Shown here one piece after another: positions 18,856-28,864 of a stretch of DNA of 64,000 nucleotides; position 1 is the first letter of the stretch; every line of letters starts with the position of its first letter. Source of the DNA: Parachlamydiales bacterium. Lineage in GTDB: Bacteria; Chlamydiota; Chlamydiia; Chlamydiales; Parachlamydiaceae. Position numbers and translations under genes: made by a program. The DNA lies in assembly GCA_020051075.1 (NCBI GenBank), contig JAGVJP010000088.1, positions 1-64,000 of the forward strand. Reading direction: 5' to 3'. The notes under the pieces were generated by a model that saw only the letters and a program-made list of their open reading frames with translations, had not been told where the DNA came from and ran no database searches.

Positions 18856-20794
18856 GGAATAGCTCCTCTTGTGAAGAGAGATCATTGCAAACTTGTTGAA
18901 TAAGCTCAATAGTTATTTGAATCGGAATCGTCTCTAGGGTTGGGGGTGAATCGATCTCAATCTGGGGGATTGAGTTGATCTCTCTTTCCAAAGCGGCTTT
19001 CAGAGTTTCGAATAGGTAGAAAGTTGTGAGAAGATAGATCGTTCGAAACGAATCTGAGAGTGCGTTGTTCTCATGAGCTTCGCTTGGAGGACGAGGTCTC
19101 GCAATCGAGTGTGTGTCTCTCACATATTTCTCTTTCGTCTTCTGGTAGCTGATATAGAAAGATCTCACTTTTTCAATGTGATTTTTATGTTCAACCAACT
19201 GATTTTCATAGGTTGATATCCGTTGATTCAACTCACGAATTTCTGGAGAAGGCTGGTGAAGAGTTTCAGGGGTAAGCCTAGCTCGGTATTCCCTTTGTAA
19301 GATCCCCCGCTGTTGATACAGCTGCGTTAACGCTTTTGGAGTATAGTTCGGATGATAGGCATAACGACATCGTCCGATCGCTTCTCTTAGGAGTTTTTCG
19401 ATTTTAGCTGGGCGTCCAATGTTGGGCAAAAATCGTTCGTCACTAGAACGTGTGATGATTTCTGCGAAAGCGTCTTGCTTAATCGGCAGATCTGGAGCCC
19501 ATCGATCGACCAGTCCATGCAGCATCAGGCGAAGCTGCTGTTCATCTTCAGAGGAGTCGATAGGGATTGTGGTCATCTCCCTTTCGAATGATCGATCTTG
19601 ATCGCAGGCACTCAGGCGAGAGAATTCTTCTTGGGTAAGGACTGCAATAAACTTGAACGGCGGTTTATCTTTTAGAAATCGCTCCTTGATTAAATGGAAG
19701 GCCATTGGGTTACCAAGGACTTGAGCAAATTCATCGAGGATGAAAATGACTTTATCGCTATTTCCTTCAATTTGTTCGAATGTCTGATTGATCATCTCTC
19801 TATAGCCAACGGTCCCATTGGAATTGATCATCGTGCAATCGAATTTGAAGAAGGTTTTGTTCTGTAAATCGCGAGGGAGGCTTCTCTCCTGCTGCAACTG
19901 CACTAAGTGGTGGATGAGTGCTGTTTTCCCCTCCCCTGATTTTCCTATAAGCAGCACATTGGAACCTCCCAGCAAAGATGCGATCAAGCGCTGCATCGGC
20001 TCTGCCTGTCCATGTATTCGCATTCTTTCTTCATTATTGAGAGAGCGATTTAGGTTTCTACAGTTGACAACTTCAGAGGGCAGAGGTCTAAGCCAGCGCT
20101 TATAGCATGCTAAAAAAACAGCTAGGGAAGCCATGATCATGCCGCTGACAAAGTAGACTTTGATCGAGGTTCCATAAATTGGTTTTAAAATTCTTACTAA
20201 GCAGGAAGGGATAATAAAGAATTTGTAGATGATTTCGATAAGTAAATACTTATCCCATAGTGAGGTATATTTTTTGTGTATGTTTATGAAATCAAAAGCA
20301 CCCAAGAAGATGTTGATCAAATTCGGGATGAAGGCGATCACTTGTGCTTCCAAATGGTGCCGTAATTCCTGATTTTTTTGAATTCTGTTTGATTGCAAAG
20401 GAGGCGGTAATAAGGGCTGTTGATCTCTCGCCCACTGGAGCACATTTTGAAATACTGGTTGTGCATTAGAGGAAGAGCTTGAAGTCGTTTCGTTTCTGTG
20501 TCTGATTACTCTCTCTAACATCGATAGATCGATGATGTCTGAGATGAATGTGAGTGCTTGATCGACGTCGATTTCGACTCCATAGGCGACGATCCTTTTT
20601 AAAAAGTCATCCAATCCAGCCAGATCATCCTGTTGATTGATAATGAACATGCGAATCGCTATTTTTGAGGCAGGCCAGTCTTCTAATCGATTGCGAGTGA
20701 GCTCGGAGGCCATGTCTTCAAAACTATTCCAATTTTCCGAAAAAGGTGTCCGAATATGGCGATTGGGGCTGATGTTAGGAGAAGAAGAAATCAT
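18815..20794 (-). CDS. Membrane-anchored AAA+ ATPase, Clp D1-like
   Basis: A 659-residue protein. After a disordered N-terminus come hydrophobic segments at about 154-172, 183-200 and 212-231. Then an AAA+ module: a [20 protein letters not shown] lead-in, Walker A GKSGEGKT (284-291) and Walker B VIFILDEF (349-356). The order resembles the first ATPase domain of ClpA/B, and a coiled coil follows (about 500-560). No second AAA domain or protease-binding loop is seen. It may remodel proteins at a membrane; the partner is unknown. hemH starts within its last 41 bases. Confidence 0.75.
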   Translation of the reverse strand: MISSSPNISPNRHIRTPFSENWNSFEDMASELTRNRLEDWPASKIAIRMFIINQQDDLAGLDDFLKRIVAYGVEIDVDQALTFISDIIDLSMLERVIRHRNETTSSSSSNAQPVFQNVLQWARDQQPLLPPPLQSNRIQKNQELRHHLEAQVIAFIPNLINIFLGAFDFINIHKKYTSLWDKYLLIEIIYKFFIIPSCLVRILKPIYGTSIKVYFVSGMIMASLAVFLACYKRWLRPLPSEVVNCRNLNRSLNNEERMRIHGQAEPMQRLIASLLGGSNVLLIGKSGEGKTALIHHLVQLQQERSLPRDLQNKTFFKFDCTMINSNGTVGYREMINQTFEQIEGNSDKVIFILDEFAQVLGNPMAFHLIKERFLKDKPPFKFIAVLTQEEFSRLSACDQDRSFEREMTTIPIDSSEDEQQLRLMLHGLVDRWAPDLPIKQDAFAEIITRSSDERFLPNIGRPAKIEKLLREAIGRCRYAYHPNYTPKALTQLYQQRGILQREYRARLTPETLHQPSPEIRELNQRISTYENQLVEHKNHIEKVRSFYISYQKTKEKYVRDTHSIARPRPPSEAHENNALSDSFRTIYLLTTFYLFETLKAALEREINSIPQIEIDSPPTLETIPIQITIELIQQVCNDLSSQEELFHESTQSRAASPSS

Positions 20795-20889
20795 GTTAAT
20801 AGTATGCCTGGGATGGGGTTTTAAATGACAACATTATCAGATTCGAGATATTCAGGCTAGCTTTATTTCAACTAACACGAACTTCATCA

Positions 20890-21055
20890 AATCAGATAAA
20901 CAGGATAGACAAATTTCAACCTCTCAATATAGCAAAAACAGGATAGGCAGGATCGCAAGCGGCAGGATAAGCAAGATAGTGATGATAAGATAAAGATAGT
21001 TTTTTTCTTATTTTTTGGTCATGTTCGTCTGACCTGTCTTATTTATCCTGTTAGG
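20890..21055. repeat. A' repeat in a divergent promoter region
   Basis: The core AGGATAGGCAGGATCGCAAG-CGGCAGGATAAGCAAGAT is seen at about 20940-20980, with partial units ACAGGATAGACAAA to the left and TATTTATCCTGTTAGG to the right. It lies between the AAA+ gene and the YihY-like gene. Confidence 0.75.
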
Positions 21056-21138
21056 GTTGTTCTTTGTGCCTTTGCGTTTAATTGCTTTGTGATGCTATGT
21101 TTACAGTGATCAAGATCAAAATTAACTTTACCTCAAAC

Positions 21139-22437
21139 ATGACGAGAACTTTCGACGAATCGACCCATCACCAAACTAATGACGAGCCGCCGGCTTCGCT
21201 TCCATTTTGGAAACGGGTTTATAAAATCCTCCTCGATGCTGCCCGCGGCTTTATCGAAGATGACTGCTATTCAAAAGCTTCCGCCTTAACCTTCTACTCT
21301 CTTTTATCGATTGTCCCCATCTTGGCTGTTGTTTTTGGCATCGCCAAAGGTTTCGGATTTGAACAACCGCTTGAAGCGATGCTGACACAGCAGTTTGCTG
21401 AGCAAAAAGAAGTTTTAGATAAGTTCATCCAATTCGCCTATTCGTGGTTGCACTCCGTCAAGGGAGGGGTCATTGCTGGAGTGGGCGTCGTCGTGTTGTT
21501 ATGGTCTGTCTTCGGACTCTTCAATAACGTTGAAACGACCCTGAATGCTATCTGGAAGGTTCCCTATTCTAGGCCCTATAGCCGGAAAATCAGCGACTGC
21601 TTAGCCGCTGTCATCATCTGTCCCATCTTCTTCATCACCTCAAGCAGCATCACTGTTTTCCTAACTACACATATATCAGAATCTGCTCACGACAATGCTA
21701 TTTATGAGGTGATCAGCCCTTTCCTCCTTTTTCTCCTTAAGCTCTCCCCCTACTTCTTAAGCTGGGTCTTATTCACTTTCCTTTATTTATTCATGCCGAA
21801 TGCACGTGTTTACTTACGTTCTGGGATTATTGCAGGCATCCTTGCAGGAACTGCATTCCAACTCTGGCAGTGGATCTATATCCGGTTTCAGATCGGTGTT
21901 GCCAGCTATGGCGCCATTTACGGAAGTTTTGCTGCTTTGCCGCTCTTTTTGATCTGGCTGCAGACGAGCTGGCTGATTTTATTGGCAGGAGCGGAGATTG
22001 CCTATGAGATCGAAAATGACTTATTTACTCCTTTCAGACGCTACCTTCCCCTCCCAACAAAAGCAGCGGCTTTATTGATCACCTATCGCTGCATAGAGGC
22101 CTTCGTCAAGGGGGGCAAACCGCCGACAAATCAGTCTCTGGCCCGAGAGTTGGGAATTTCCCTTTACCACCTGCAGCATCTATTAGATGCATTGCAGAAA
22201 CAACACATCCTATCTGCCATAGCAGGACAAAACCGCTCGATCGGGTATCAGCCCGCAAAACCCATAGAGATGATCACGTTTATGAGTGTTTCACATGCCA
22301 TTGAGCAGAGCAATGCTCTCATGGCTTCGGTAACGGAAAGCTCTCCCCTCAACAAAATCTTAGATTATCTCGATTCTACTGAGCAGTCTATAGAGAAATC
22401 CCCTGAAAACCAGATCTTGTACAAAGCTCTATCATAA
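21139..22437 (+). CDS. YihY/BrkB-type membrane protein with C-terminal helix-turn-helix-like tail
   Basis: A 432-residue inner-membrane protein. The family core (about residues 30-285) has KASALTFYSLLSIVPILAV, six hydrophobic helices and SYGAIYGSFAALPLFLIWLQ. An extension with TNQSLARELGISLYHLQHLL looks like a winged-helix fold, as in related RNase BN-annotated proteins. I take ATG 21139 as start; upstream frame to 21082 runs into repeat-derived DNA. The function of the family is unresolved. Confidence 0.88.
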   Translation: MTRTFDESTHHQTNDEPPASLPFWKRVYKILLDAARGFIEDDCYSKASALTFYSLLSIVPILAVVFGIAKGFGFEQPLEAMLTQQFAEQKEVLDKFIQFAYSWLHSVKGGVIAGVGVVVLLWSVFGLFNNVETTLNAIWKVPYSRPYSRKISDCLAAVIICPIFFITSSSITVFLTTHISESAHDNAIYEVISPFLLFLLKLSPYFLSWVLFTFLYLFMPNARVYLRSGIIAGILAGTAFQLWQWIYIRFQIGVASYGAIYGSFAALPLFLIWLQTSWLILLAGAEIAYEIENDLFTPFRRYLPLPTKAAALLITYRCIEAFVKGGKPPTNQSLARELGISLYHLQHLLDALQKQHILSAIAGQNRSIGYQPAKPIEMITFMSVSHAIEQSNALMASVTESSPLNKILDYLDSTEQSIEKSPENQILYKALS

Positions 22438-22557
22438 ACTATATAATAATTTATTTAATTGAATAGGTACGATTTTTGATGACAACTTGGTGCATTTTGT
22501 GCTAGATCTAACCGGAAAAAGACGAGTATCAGTTAATTTTTCGGTCAGTCGACGCTT

Positions 22558-24219
22558 ATGCAAATCAAACCTCTATTTCAACTTGCAGAAAAAGTCTTTT
22601 ATCGCATTTCCCCTCTTTTTTTTCTAATCTGCGCAGGCTGCCAACTCCTCCCCACCTATGACTATCCCCTCACACCGACACCTTACGAATGGAAAAGAAC
22701 ATACGATGCTCCTGATGCTGGACAAGCTGCGATTCCGGAAGATTTGGATGGGAAGGCAGATGCCAAAGACAAAGGCAAGGACACTTATGCAGAATCAAAA
22801 AATGATGGCACAGAGGAGAATTCTCGTCATGAACCGACGCTCGCTGAAGTGCGTCCAGATCTAAATAACTGGTGGGAAGTTTTCGACGATCCTGTTTTGA
22901 ACCAACTCGAAGAGCAGGCGTTGTCAAACAGCTACACTTTATGGGCGGCGCTGGAACGGGTGTTGGAAGCTCGGGCCCAAGCCCGTATTGCTCGGGCGGC
23001 TCTTTCCCCTCAGGTGACGTTGGATCCCTCTTTTAGCCGCACGGGTTCTCTGTTTCAGAATCCTTTTACAGGAAGTAGTTTAGGCGGAACAACAACGGCA
23101 GGGCAAACTCCTGCAGTTCCAGTGAGCAGCAGCTCTTCCATAGCTTCGTCTACGGCTTCTTCGGCGGTTCCTAATGTCTTTCGCTTTGTTCAAACACAGA
23201 TTCTTCTTCCGATGGAGGTCTCCTATGAAGTCGACTTATGGAGCAAATTAAACAATAACTACTTCTCTCAGGTGATGACCGCTCAGGCCGCTGCGCAAGC
23301 CTATCTCAGCGTCTTGCTTTCATTAACCGCTGATGTTGCATCGAACTATTTCCTTTTAAGAGGTCTTGATGCCCAAGATGCAGTGTTGAAAAATAATATC
23401 GCCATCAGAGAGAAGGCGCTGCGCATCAATACCGCGCGGTATGACAAGGGATTGTCAGATTACCTTAACGTCTCTCGGTCAGAAGTAGAATATCAGCAGG
23501 CTAAATCTGATTTAGCAGACGTTGTCCGCCAGCGAGGACTGCAGGAAAATATTATTGCGACTCTTATTGGGACCCCAGCCTCGATCTTTTCGTTAGAGTA
23601 CAATCCGATATCGGTCCCTCCCCCTGTTATTCCGACAGGGCTCCCTTCAGAGCTTTTGTGCCGTAGGCCCGATATCGCTCAAGCAGAAAGAAACTTAGCG
23701 GCAGCCTATCGACAAATCGGAGTTGCCTATGCCAATTTCTTCCCTTCATTGTCGTTGAATGGGGCTCTCGGACTGGAAAGCCCTTTTGCAAGCAACCTCT
23801 TCTCATGGCAGGCCCGCTTTTGGGAAGTCGGTTGGAACGTGATGCAGATCGTCTTCGATGGTGGAAGGATAGAAGCAAATTTAGATTATACCCGCTCTGC
23901 TTTTAAAGAGTCGCTGGCAAATTATCAAGAAGTTGTCCTCACCGCTTTTCGTGAAGTTGAAGATCAATTAGTTAACTTGAAGCAGTATCAGAAACGGGCG
24001 GAAGACCTTAAATTGGCAACGCTGGCGGCTGCGAAGACCCTTAAGTTATCTCAAGACCGCTTTGAGAGAGGGTTAGTTTTCTACTTAGATGTTGTCGATG
24101 CCGAACGAGACCTGCTGCGCACAGAGCAAACAGCGGTCATCGTTCTTGAAAATCGTTATGTTGCAACCGTTCAACTCATCCAGGCTTTAGGGGGCGGATG
24201 GCAATGGGAGAATCATTGA
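22558..24219 (+). CDS. TolC/OprM-type outer-membrane efflux lipoprotein
   Basis: A 553-residue outer-membrane factor. The N-terminus ends in FLICAGCQL, a lipobox with the acylated Cys near residue 23. Two outer-membrane-efflux repeats follow; RPDIAQAERNLAAAYRQIGVAYANFFPSL is the usual second-repeat signature. Two low-complexity inserts stand out: a charged one at about 60-95 and a Ser/Ala-rich one at about 185-215. It normally works with a periplasmic adaptor and a pump, but neither gene is in the window. Confidence 0.92.
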   Translation: MQIKPLFQLAEKVFYRISPLFFLICAGCQLLPTYDYPLTPTPYEWKRTYDAPDAGQAAIPEDLDGKADAKDKGKDTYAESKNDGTEENSRHEPTLAEVRPDLNNWWEVFDDPVLNQLEEQALSNSYTLWAALERVLEARAQARIARAALSPQVTLDPSFSRTGSLFQNPFTGSSLGGTTTAGQTPAVPVSSSSSIASSTASSAVPNVFRFVQTQILLPMEVSYEVDLWSKLNNNYFSQVMTAQAAAQAYLSVLLSLTADVASNYFLLRGLDAQDAVLKNNIAIREKALRINTARYDKGLSDYLNVSRSEVEYQQAKSDLADVVRQRGLQENIIATLIGTPASIFSLEYNPISVPPPVIPTGLPSELLCRRPDIAQAERNLAAAYRQIGVAYANFFPSLSLNGALGLESPFASNLFSWQARFWEVGWNVMQIVFDGGRIEANLDYTRSAFKESLANYQEVVLTAFREVEDQLVNLKQYQKRAEDLKLATLAAAKTLKLSQDRFERGLVFYLDVVDAERDLLRTEQTAVIVLENRYVATVQLIQALGGGWQWENH

Positions 24220-24232
24220 CACCCTGATAACA

Positions 24233-26194
24233 TCAATCAGAGTAAATCGTATTGTTAGGTGAGTGGATGAACTGCATTAGACTGTGCCTTTTAGCAGCAC
24301 GGGCTTTTGACTCTTCCACACTCATTTGTGCTTGTTCTCGAGTTAAGTCGTCGATGAGTTCCTTCAGTATTTCTTCGAAATCCCTGACATCGCTACGTGA
24401 GAGATCTTGATTCGTTTGCAAATCTTGTAATTCTTGTTTAAGTCCTTTAAGCACATCATCGATTGGTACATGTGCCATCGCAAGTCGATAACGATGAAAA
24501 ATACGAAACGTAGTTCTTTCCCTTAATATCGATACCGGATCATTAAGCCAGTCGTATTCATCAATGCCTCTAGTGATTTCGGCAAGGTCAAATGAAGCAG
24601 GATCCGACTCTTTGGCAATTCCAAATGAAGCAGGATCCAACTCTCTTGTGACAAGCTCCATCACTCTGATGATTTGGAATACTGAATGCGTATCAATCGC
24701 ATCTAAAATCCAATTTTCAAGAGCATGTTGAGCCGAAGGTAGAAGCTTGGCAAAAGCTTCATCAAAATTACCTAAAGCTGTAAGAAGAGCACAAATCTTT
24801 TGTAAGCGATTCCCTTGCTTTTCATTAAAAATGAGATCAAAAGGGTTAAATCTCTTTGATGGGAAAAAAATTCCGAGAAAGCATACCGCCCAATCCTCAG
24901 CAAGAATATGTCTTTTCATATGAACATAGATCAAAGCTTTAGGATTAGTCATCAAAAAAGATAAACAAGACTCCATGTGAGATCTTGTGAGAGGAGGACT
25001 ATTGATAAGATTCCTAAGAATGCGAGTTAAGCCCGGGCTAGCAAAGGCATCAATTTTTTCTTTATTCAAGAGAATTTGTTTATTCCAGAGCAAACCTGAA
25101 TTATCACCATAGTCAAAAATGATTTCCTCACCAGGTTGGATCCCCTCTGGAGCCATCACAAGGAGTGGAGCCTCGATTGGGATTCCATCCACAAGCATAG
25201 GATGTTGAACCGCATTAGGAAGTCCGGTATTTGCTCTTGTCATCGGGCTGCATACATGTTGACCATCAATCCCGCTTGCCCATGCATATTCACTCTCTTT
25301 TCCTTCCCAGTAACTTTTCATTTGGGCATCAAACGTATGAAAAATGGATTGTGATGTAAATACGCCACCGTAGGTTGAAATAAGAGAGCCGTATGGAAGA
25401 AATGTTTTTGCAAATAAACCCACATTGCCATCGGGTAATGTAGGATGTCTCCGGATCTCCAGTTCGGGAAGGCTTTTTAGGCTTGCATTGGGGCATCCAA
25501 TCTTTTCCGGCGATGCAGCGTTAATAGGAGTTTGATTTTGCCATAACTGACGTAAACCGCTTGAGCCTTGATAAAGATATAGGTCACGGAAATGAGTTAT
25601 TCCGATCTGTTCTTTCTCTTCAGGTGTTAGCTCCGAGACTTTTTTTAGTTCCCCATTGACTTCCCAAAATGTTTTTCCTGCAGAATCAGCTTCTAATGTG
25701 GGATCAGTCAATAACCTTAAGTGTTCGTAAGAATATCCAGGTTTTGTTGTCGTTTTGGGATTGGCTCCGTTCTCTAGAAGAACATTGACAAAAGAGGGAG
25801 CGGCAATTGCAGCATGATGAAGGGCAGTAAATCCATACGAATCCACAGAGTTTAAATGTTTAATGAATTGTTCGTGGCTCGTTCGCTCCTTAATTGCATC
25901 TAAAAGAAACTTCGCGAAGCCAACATGCCCCTTCATCACTGCAACCATTAGAGGCGTTAATCTAAAATGAGAAGAGTCTTTGCGTTTTAAACTTTTTAAA
26001 CTGGAAACCTGGTCACCAGCTGCCTTCTTTTTTTCAAAAAATGTAATAACGGATTCAAGTTTTTGATTGTTCAATGCCCAATAATGAACAAAATGTTTTT
26101 GTGCGTGAGGGGTTTTGTTGTAATCTGCTGACGGATAAAGCCTTCTCCATTCAACAGGAGTTAATATGGATTTTGAAATTTCGAAAGCTGCCAT
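24233..26194 (-). CDS. Ankyrin-SET protein, candidate nuclear effector methyltransferase
   Basis: A 653-residue protein after AAGGAAA. Residues 75-150 hold two or three ankyrin repeats (LTPLMVAVMKGHVGFAKFLL, GFTALHHAAIAAPSFVNVLL-ENGANP). Residues about 245-366 form a SET domain: VGLFAKTFLPYGSLISTYGG (258 on), RANTGLPNAV (320-329, in place of the RxxNHSCxPN box) and GEEIIFDYG (355-363, with the catalytic-type Tyr). The C-terminal 290 residues are helical and unrecognised. SET proteins such as Chlamydia NUE and Legionella RomA methylate host histones; this target is inferred. No Sec signal is seen, as expected for a type III effector. Confidence 0.85.
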   Translation of the reverse strand: MAAFEISKSILTPVEWRRLYPSADYNKTPHAQKHFVHYWALNNQKLESVITFFEKKKAAGDQVSSLKSLKRKDSSHFRLTPLMVAVMKGHVGFAKFLLDAIKERTSHEQFIKHLNSVDSYGFTALHHAAIAAPSFVNVLLENGANPKTTTKPGYSYEHLRLLTDPTLEADSAGKTFWEVNGELKKVSELTPEEKEQIGITHFRDLYLYQGSSGLRQLWQNQTPINAASPEKIGCPNASLKSLPELEIRRHPTLPDGNVGLFAKTFLPYGSLISTYGGVFTSQSIFHTFDAQMKSYWEGKESEYAWASGIDGQHVCSPMTRANTGLPNAVQHPMLVDGIPIEAPLLVMAPEGIQPGEEIIFDYGDNSGLLWNKQILLNKEKIDAFASPGLTRILRNLINSPPLTRSHMESCLSFLMTNPKALIYVHMKRHILAEDWAVCFLGIFFPSKRFNPFDLIFNEKQGNRLQKICALLTALGNFDEAFAKLLPSAQHALENWILDAIDTHSVFQIIRVMELVTRELDPASFGIAKESDPASFDLAEITRGIDEYDWLNDPVSILRERTTFRIFHRYRLAMAHVPIDDVLKGLKQELQDLQTNQDLSRSDVRDFEEILKELIDDLTREQAQMSVEESKARAAKRHSLMQFIHSPNNTIYSD

Positions 26195-26391
26195 TTTAGT
26201 ATTTCCTTGTTTATATTGATTTATTCGACCAATGATCGAAAAGTCAGTTAAAATTTTAACTGAACATTGGTATCAGAATTTGAATTAGATAGCAATAAAA
26301 AAAATCGAAAAATTGTTAAATATTTTTTCTGTGAATTTTTTACGGCACCTTGCTCTTGTGGGATAATCGTTTTTTCATCCTGAATGAATAG

Positions 26392-27729
26392 TTATAGGTT
26401 ATAACTAGCTGTGATTAAACTATTGCCAAGTTCATGTCCTTTACTGAGTAGCGCCGCACCGATTGTCTCCATCGCGTTAGGCAGCTCTATTCCCCTATTA
26501 GTGATATCCAGCTTTAATTCTCTTTGGATAGCGCCTCTGGTTTGGTCTCCAGGAGGTCCAGGGAGTATCTCCCTGGAAAGAGCTAATAACAAATTGAGGG
26601 ATGCATCTGTTTTAAACTCTTCATAATTTTCACTATTTTGTGCTCTTGCCACTACATCGCTTATTTGGGTCATGATTAGGTTCTGCGAATCTTTTTTTGA
26701 TTCTGAGAGACAGATATTGATGATCGTATAAGTTTCTTCCGCTTCATTAATCACCCGTTGTCTGACAAAAATCTTCTTTTTTTCATTCAGTCCAAGCTGC
26801 GTGAATGTTGTTTCAGCAGGAAATTGAAACGCTGCCGACTCTTTTCCTAAAGCGTTTGATAGAGAATTCAGGACTGCTAAAATGTTGTCGGAATTGATTT
26901 TTCGTAATTGATTTACCAACCCTTTGCGTTCATTTTTGTCTGAGACTGTGGCTTTAACGATCTCTATGAGGTTCTGTCTAATCTCCTTTTGGTTGACGAT
27001 CTGGTCCATCGTCACTTTGCCTAGCGCTCTTAGATTTCTAATGGCTTTTGAAGCTTTGCCTCCATACTTTGCGACGAGCTCTGGCAAAGTCTGATCTTTT
27101 GGTACTTCACCAACTAATCTAGTTGATTCATCTTCTAATCCAGGTTTTTCATCTTCTAATTCAAGTTCCTTATCTCCTAACTCAATTAACTCATCTTCTG
27201 ACGCACTTGACTCCCCTTCTAATCTAGGTGTTCCATCTTCTAATGGAGCTGTTGACGGAACATGAGTTTCAGATGGTCGAGGTGCTGGAGCAGTTTGTCT
27301 TCTTGCAATAATGGTGTGATAAACAGCAAGCGTTGACACCAGGACTGTAAACAGTCCAATAGTGTTAAGTGGATATCTAGCCAGTTTAGCAAAACCTAAA
27401 TTCAAGCTTGTTAATAAAGTCCCAACAATGAGGACTTTAACCACTCTCTTTGTAAAACGCTCTTTTGTTGAGTCATCACTCTTTTCCTCAATTCGTCTTT
27501 CAAGAAAGGGAAGAACGGTAAATTTCATGATAATGAGGAATAATGCGTTTGCAGCGATGATGAGAGCGATCGCTTTTGTGTTGCTCTGTTGCACCTGAAT
27601 TGGGATATTCCGAAAAAATTCGATTCCGCGTCCTGACCATTGACTAAGAAATGCGCTTACCGTGTCACGGGTAACAGACGATGCGATATTCATTGAAACA
27701 GCAGCACCTGGTGCTATGTTGCTTGCCAT
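26392..27729 (-). CDS. Putative inclusion-membrane-type protein with acidic linker
   Basis: A 445-residue protein after AAAAGGAA. Three hydrophobic segments lie near the N-terminus (about 52-72, 95-112, 120-140), followed by an acidic linker of repeated LED/LEDE units (about 165-210) and a helical cytosolic domain rich in Asn, Lys and Glu. Closely spaced hydrophobic segments plus a soluble tail are what Inc proteins look like, but the segments do not form a clear bilobed pair, so this is tentative. No family is recognised. Confidence 0.6.
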   Translation of the reverse strand: MASNIAPGAAVSMNIASSVTRDTVSAFLSQWSGRGIEFFRNIPIQVQQSNTKAIALIIAANALFLIIMKFTVLPFLERRIEEKSDDSTKERFTKRVVKVLIVGTLLTSLNLGFAKLARYPLNTIGLFTVLVSTLAVYHTIIARRQTAPAPRPSETHVPSTAPLEDGTPRLEGESSASEDELIELGDKELELEDEKPGLEDESTRLVGEVPKDQTLPELVAKYGGKASKAIRNLRALGKVTMDQIVNQKEIRQNLIEIVKATVSDKNERKGLVNQLRKINSDNILAVLNSLSNALGKESAAFQFPAETTFTQLGLNEKKKIFVRQRVINEAEETYTIINICLSESKKDSQNLIMTQISDVVARAQNSENYEEFKTDASLNLLLALSREILPGPPGDQTRGAIQRELKLDITNRGIELPNAMETIGAALLSKGHELGNSLITASYNL

Positions 27730-27889
27730 TGTAAATTCCTTTTTATCTAATGTTTAGTATATTATAAGAGATACCTGAAAATAACACGTATAAGGTTTTA
27801 ATTCTAATGAAAAAGTAACTATTCAGATATTTCTCTTTTTTAACGCAAAAGAGGCGCGAAGGCGCAAAGAAAAGATGGGATCAGAAAAT
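27730..27889. other. Intergenic stretch with TTTGCG-type repeat
   Basis: Contains TTTTTAACGCAAAAGAGGCG (27839-27858) and GCGCAAAG, the inverted form of the segment at about 12735. No gene is seen. Confidence 0.4.
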
Positions 27890-28063
27890 TTAATATGTTT
27901 CGTTTTTTAAAATCATTGGAATGCAACCCCAAGCCTTGAGATTTTCTATTGCAACAGCCCAGAAAAGCGGAGTTTCCTCGTCTTCATCTCTTACATCTGC
28001 CTCTAAGCCTCGATTAAGCAACAAGGCCATGATGTTCGGATTATTATTATAACGATTATTCAT
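27890..28063 (-). pseudogene. Single-repeat ankyrin remnant
   Basis: A 57-residue frame from ATG 28063 to TAA 27890 encodes NPNIMALLLNRGLEADVRDE and ETPLFWAVAIENLK, a recognisable ankyrin unit, then ends abruptly. It has no good ribosome site. I infer the residue of a larger ankyrin gene; a short real gene cannot be excluded. Confidence 0.55.
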
Positions 28064-28116
28064 TTTTAATTAAAAATACATCGTTTGAGTTCTTGTTACT
28101 ATTCTTTTGAACTCAA

Positions 28117-28137
28117 ATGTCGTTAAAACGACTACAT
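28117..28137. promoter_or_regulatory. Operator-like palindrome 1 upstream of abiE
   Basis: ATGTCGTT-AA-AACGACTACAT is a near-perfect inverted repeat. GACTACAT recurs at 28189-28196 in the second palindrome. Confidence 0.5.
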
Positions 28138-28158
28138 TGACGTAAATTTCATAAATTC

Positions 28159-28196
28159 TTGTGAAATTAACACGAATGTTGTAGAATTGACTACAT
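28159..28196 (+). promoter_or_regulatory. abiE promoter with overlapping operator palindrome 2
   Basis: TTGTGA (28159-28164), 17 bases and TAGAAT (28182-28187) form a promoter. TGTAG-AATTGA-CTACA overlaps its -10. Known AbiE systems are repressed by AbiEi binding to inverted repeats at the promoter, so these two sites are the expected operators. Confidence 0.6.
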
Positions 28197-28222
28197 AATG
28201 AACAAATTGAAGAGGGGGGGCA

Positions 28223-28861
28223 ATGGATCCTGCCATGGCAGCTTTAAGATTACGAGCACCTTCAGAGGAATTAGACTACGGTTTTGTGATGAATTGTCTG
28301 AAAAATTACTCCTTTCCGCGCGCAAAACTGACACAACTATTAAAATCACAAGCTCTCATTAGAGTTAAAAAAGGATTGTATGTTTTTGGCTCCCTCTTTA
28401 ATCGACATCCCTATTCGTTAGAAACGCTCGCCAATATTGCCTATGGCCCTTCCTATGTCTCTTTAGAATGGGCGTTACAGACGTATGGAATGATTCCAGA
28501 ACGTGTTGAAGAAATCACAAGTGTGACTTCTAAAAGAACGCATATTTTTGAAACACCCATTGGACGATTTAGCTATTCACATAGACCCCTTTTCGCATAT
28601 CCTGCAGGTATCACTATACGCCAAACTTCAGAGTATCAAAGTTATCTCATTGCCACCCCAGAAAAGGCGTTAATAGATTTATTAATTGTTCGTCGGGGAC
28701 AAGTTTCAAAAATTTCAGAACTTGAAGAGATTTTGTTTGAGGATTTTCGCATCGAAGAAGATGATCTGCATCAACTTAATCTCACAACTATAAAAACAAT
28801 TAATGCTTCATATCCACATACGACCATCAATCATCTAATCAAAATGCTTGCAAAAGGATAG
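28223..28861 (+). CDS. abiEi: AbiEi-family antitoxin/transcriptional repressor
   Basis: A 212-residue protein after GAGGGGGG. The N-terminal part (about 15-60) has the winged-helix pattern FPRAKLTQLLKSQALIRVKKGLYVFG; the C-terminal domain contains YSLETLANIAYGPSYVSLEW and TPEKALIDLL, typical of AbiEi. In type IV toxin-antitoxin systems it counteracts the AbiEii toxin without direct binding and represses its own promoter. The toxin gene starts three bases after its stop. Confidence 0.88.
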   Translation: MDPAMAALRLRAPSEELDYGFVMNCLKNYSFPRAKLTQLLKSQALIRVKKGLYVFGSLFNRHPYSLETLANIAYGPSYVSLEWALQTYGMIPERVEEITSVTSKRTHIFETPIGRFSYSHRPLFAYPAGITIRQTSEYQSYLIATPEKALIDLLIVRRGQVSKISELEEILFEDFRIEEDDLHQLNLTTIKTINASYPHTTINHLIKMLAKG

Positions 28862-28864
28862 TTC

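Noticed and set aside
18815-20794. Naming the AAA+ protein ClpB or ClpA
   Set aside because: It has only one ATPase module and N-terminal membrane segments, so it is not a Clp chaperone.
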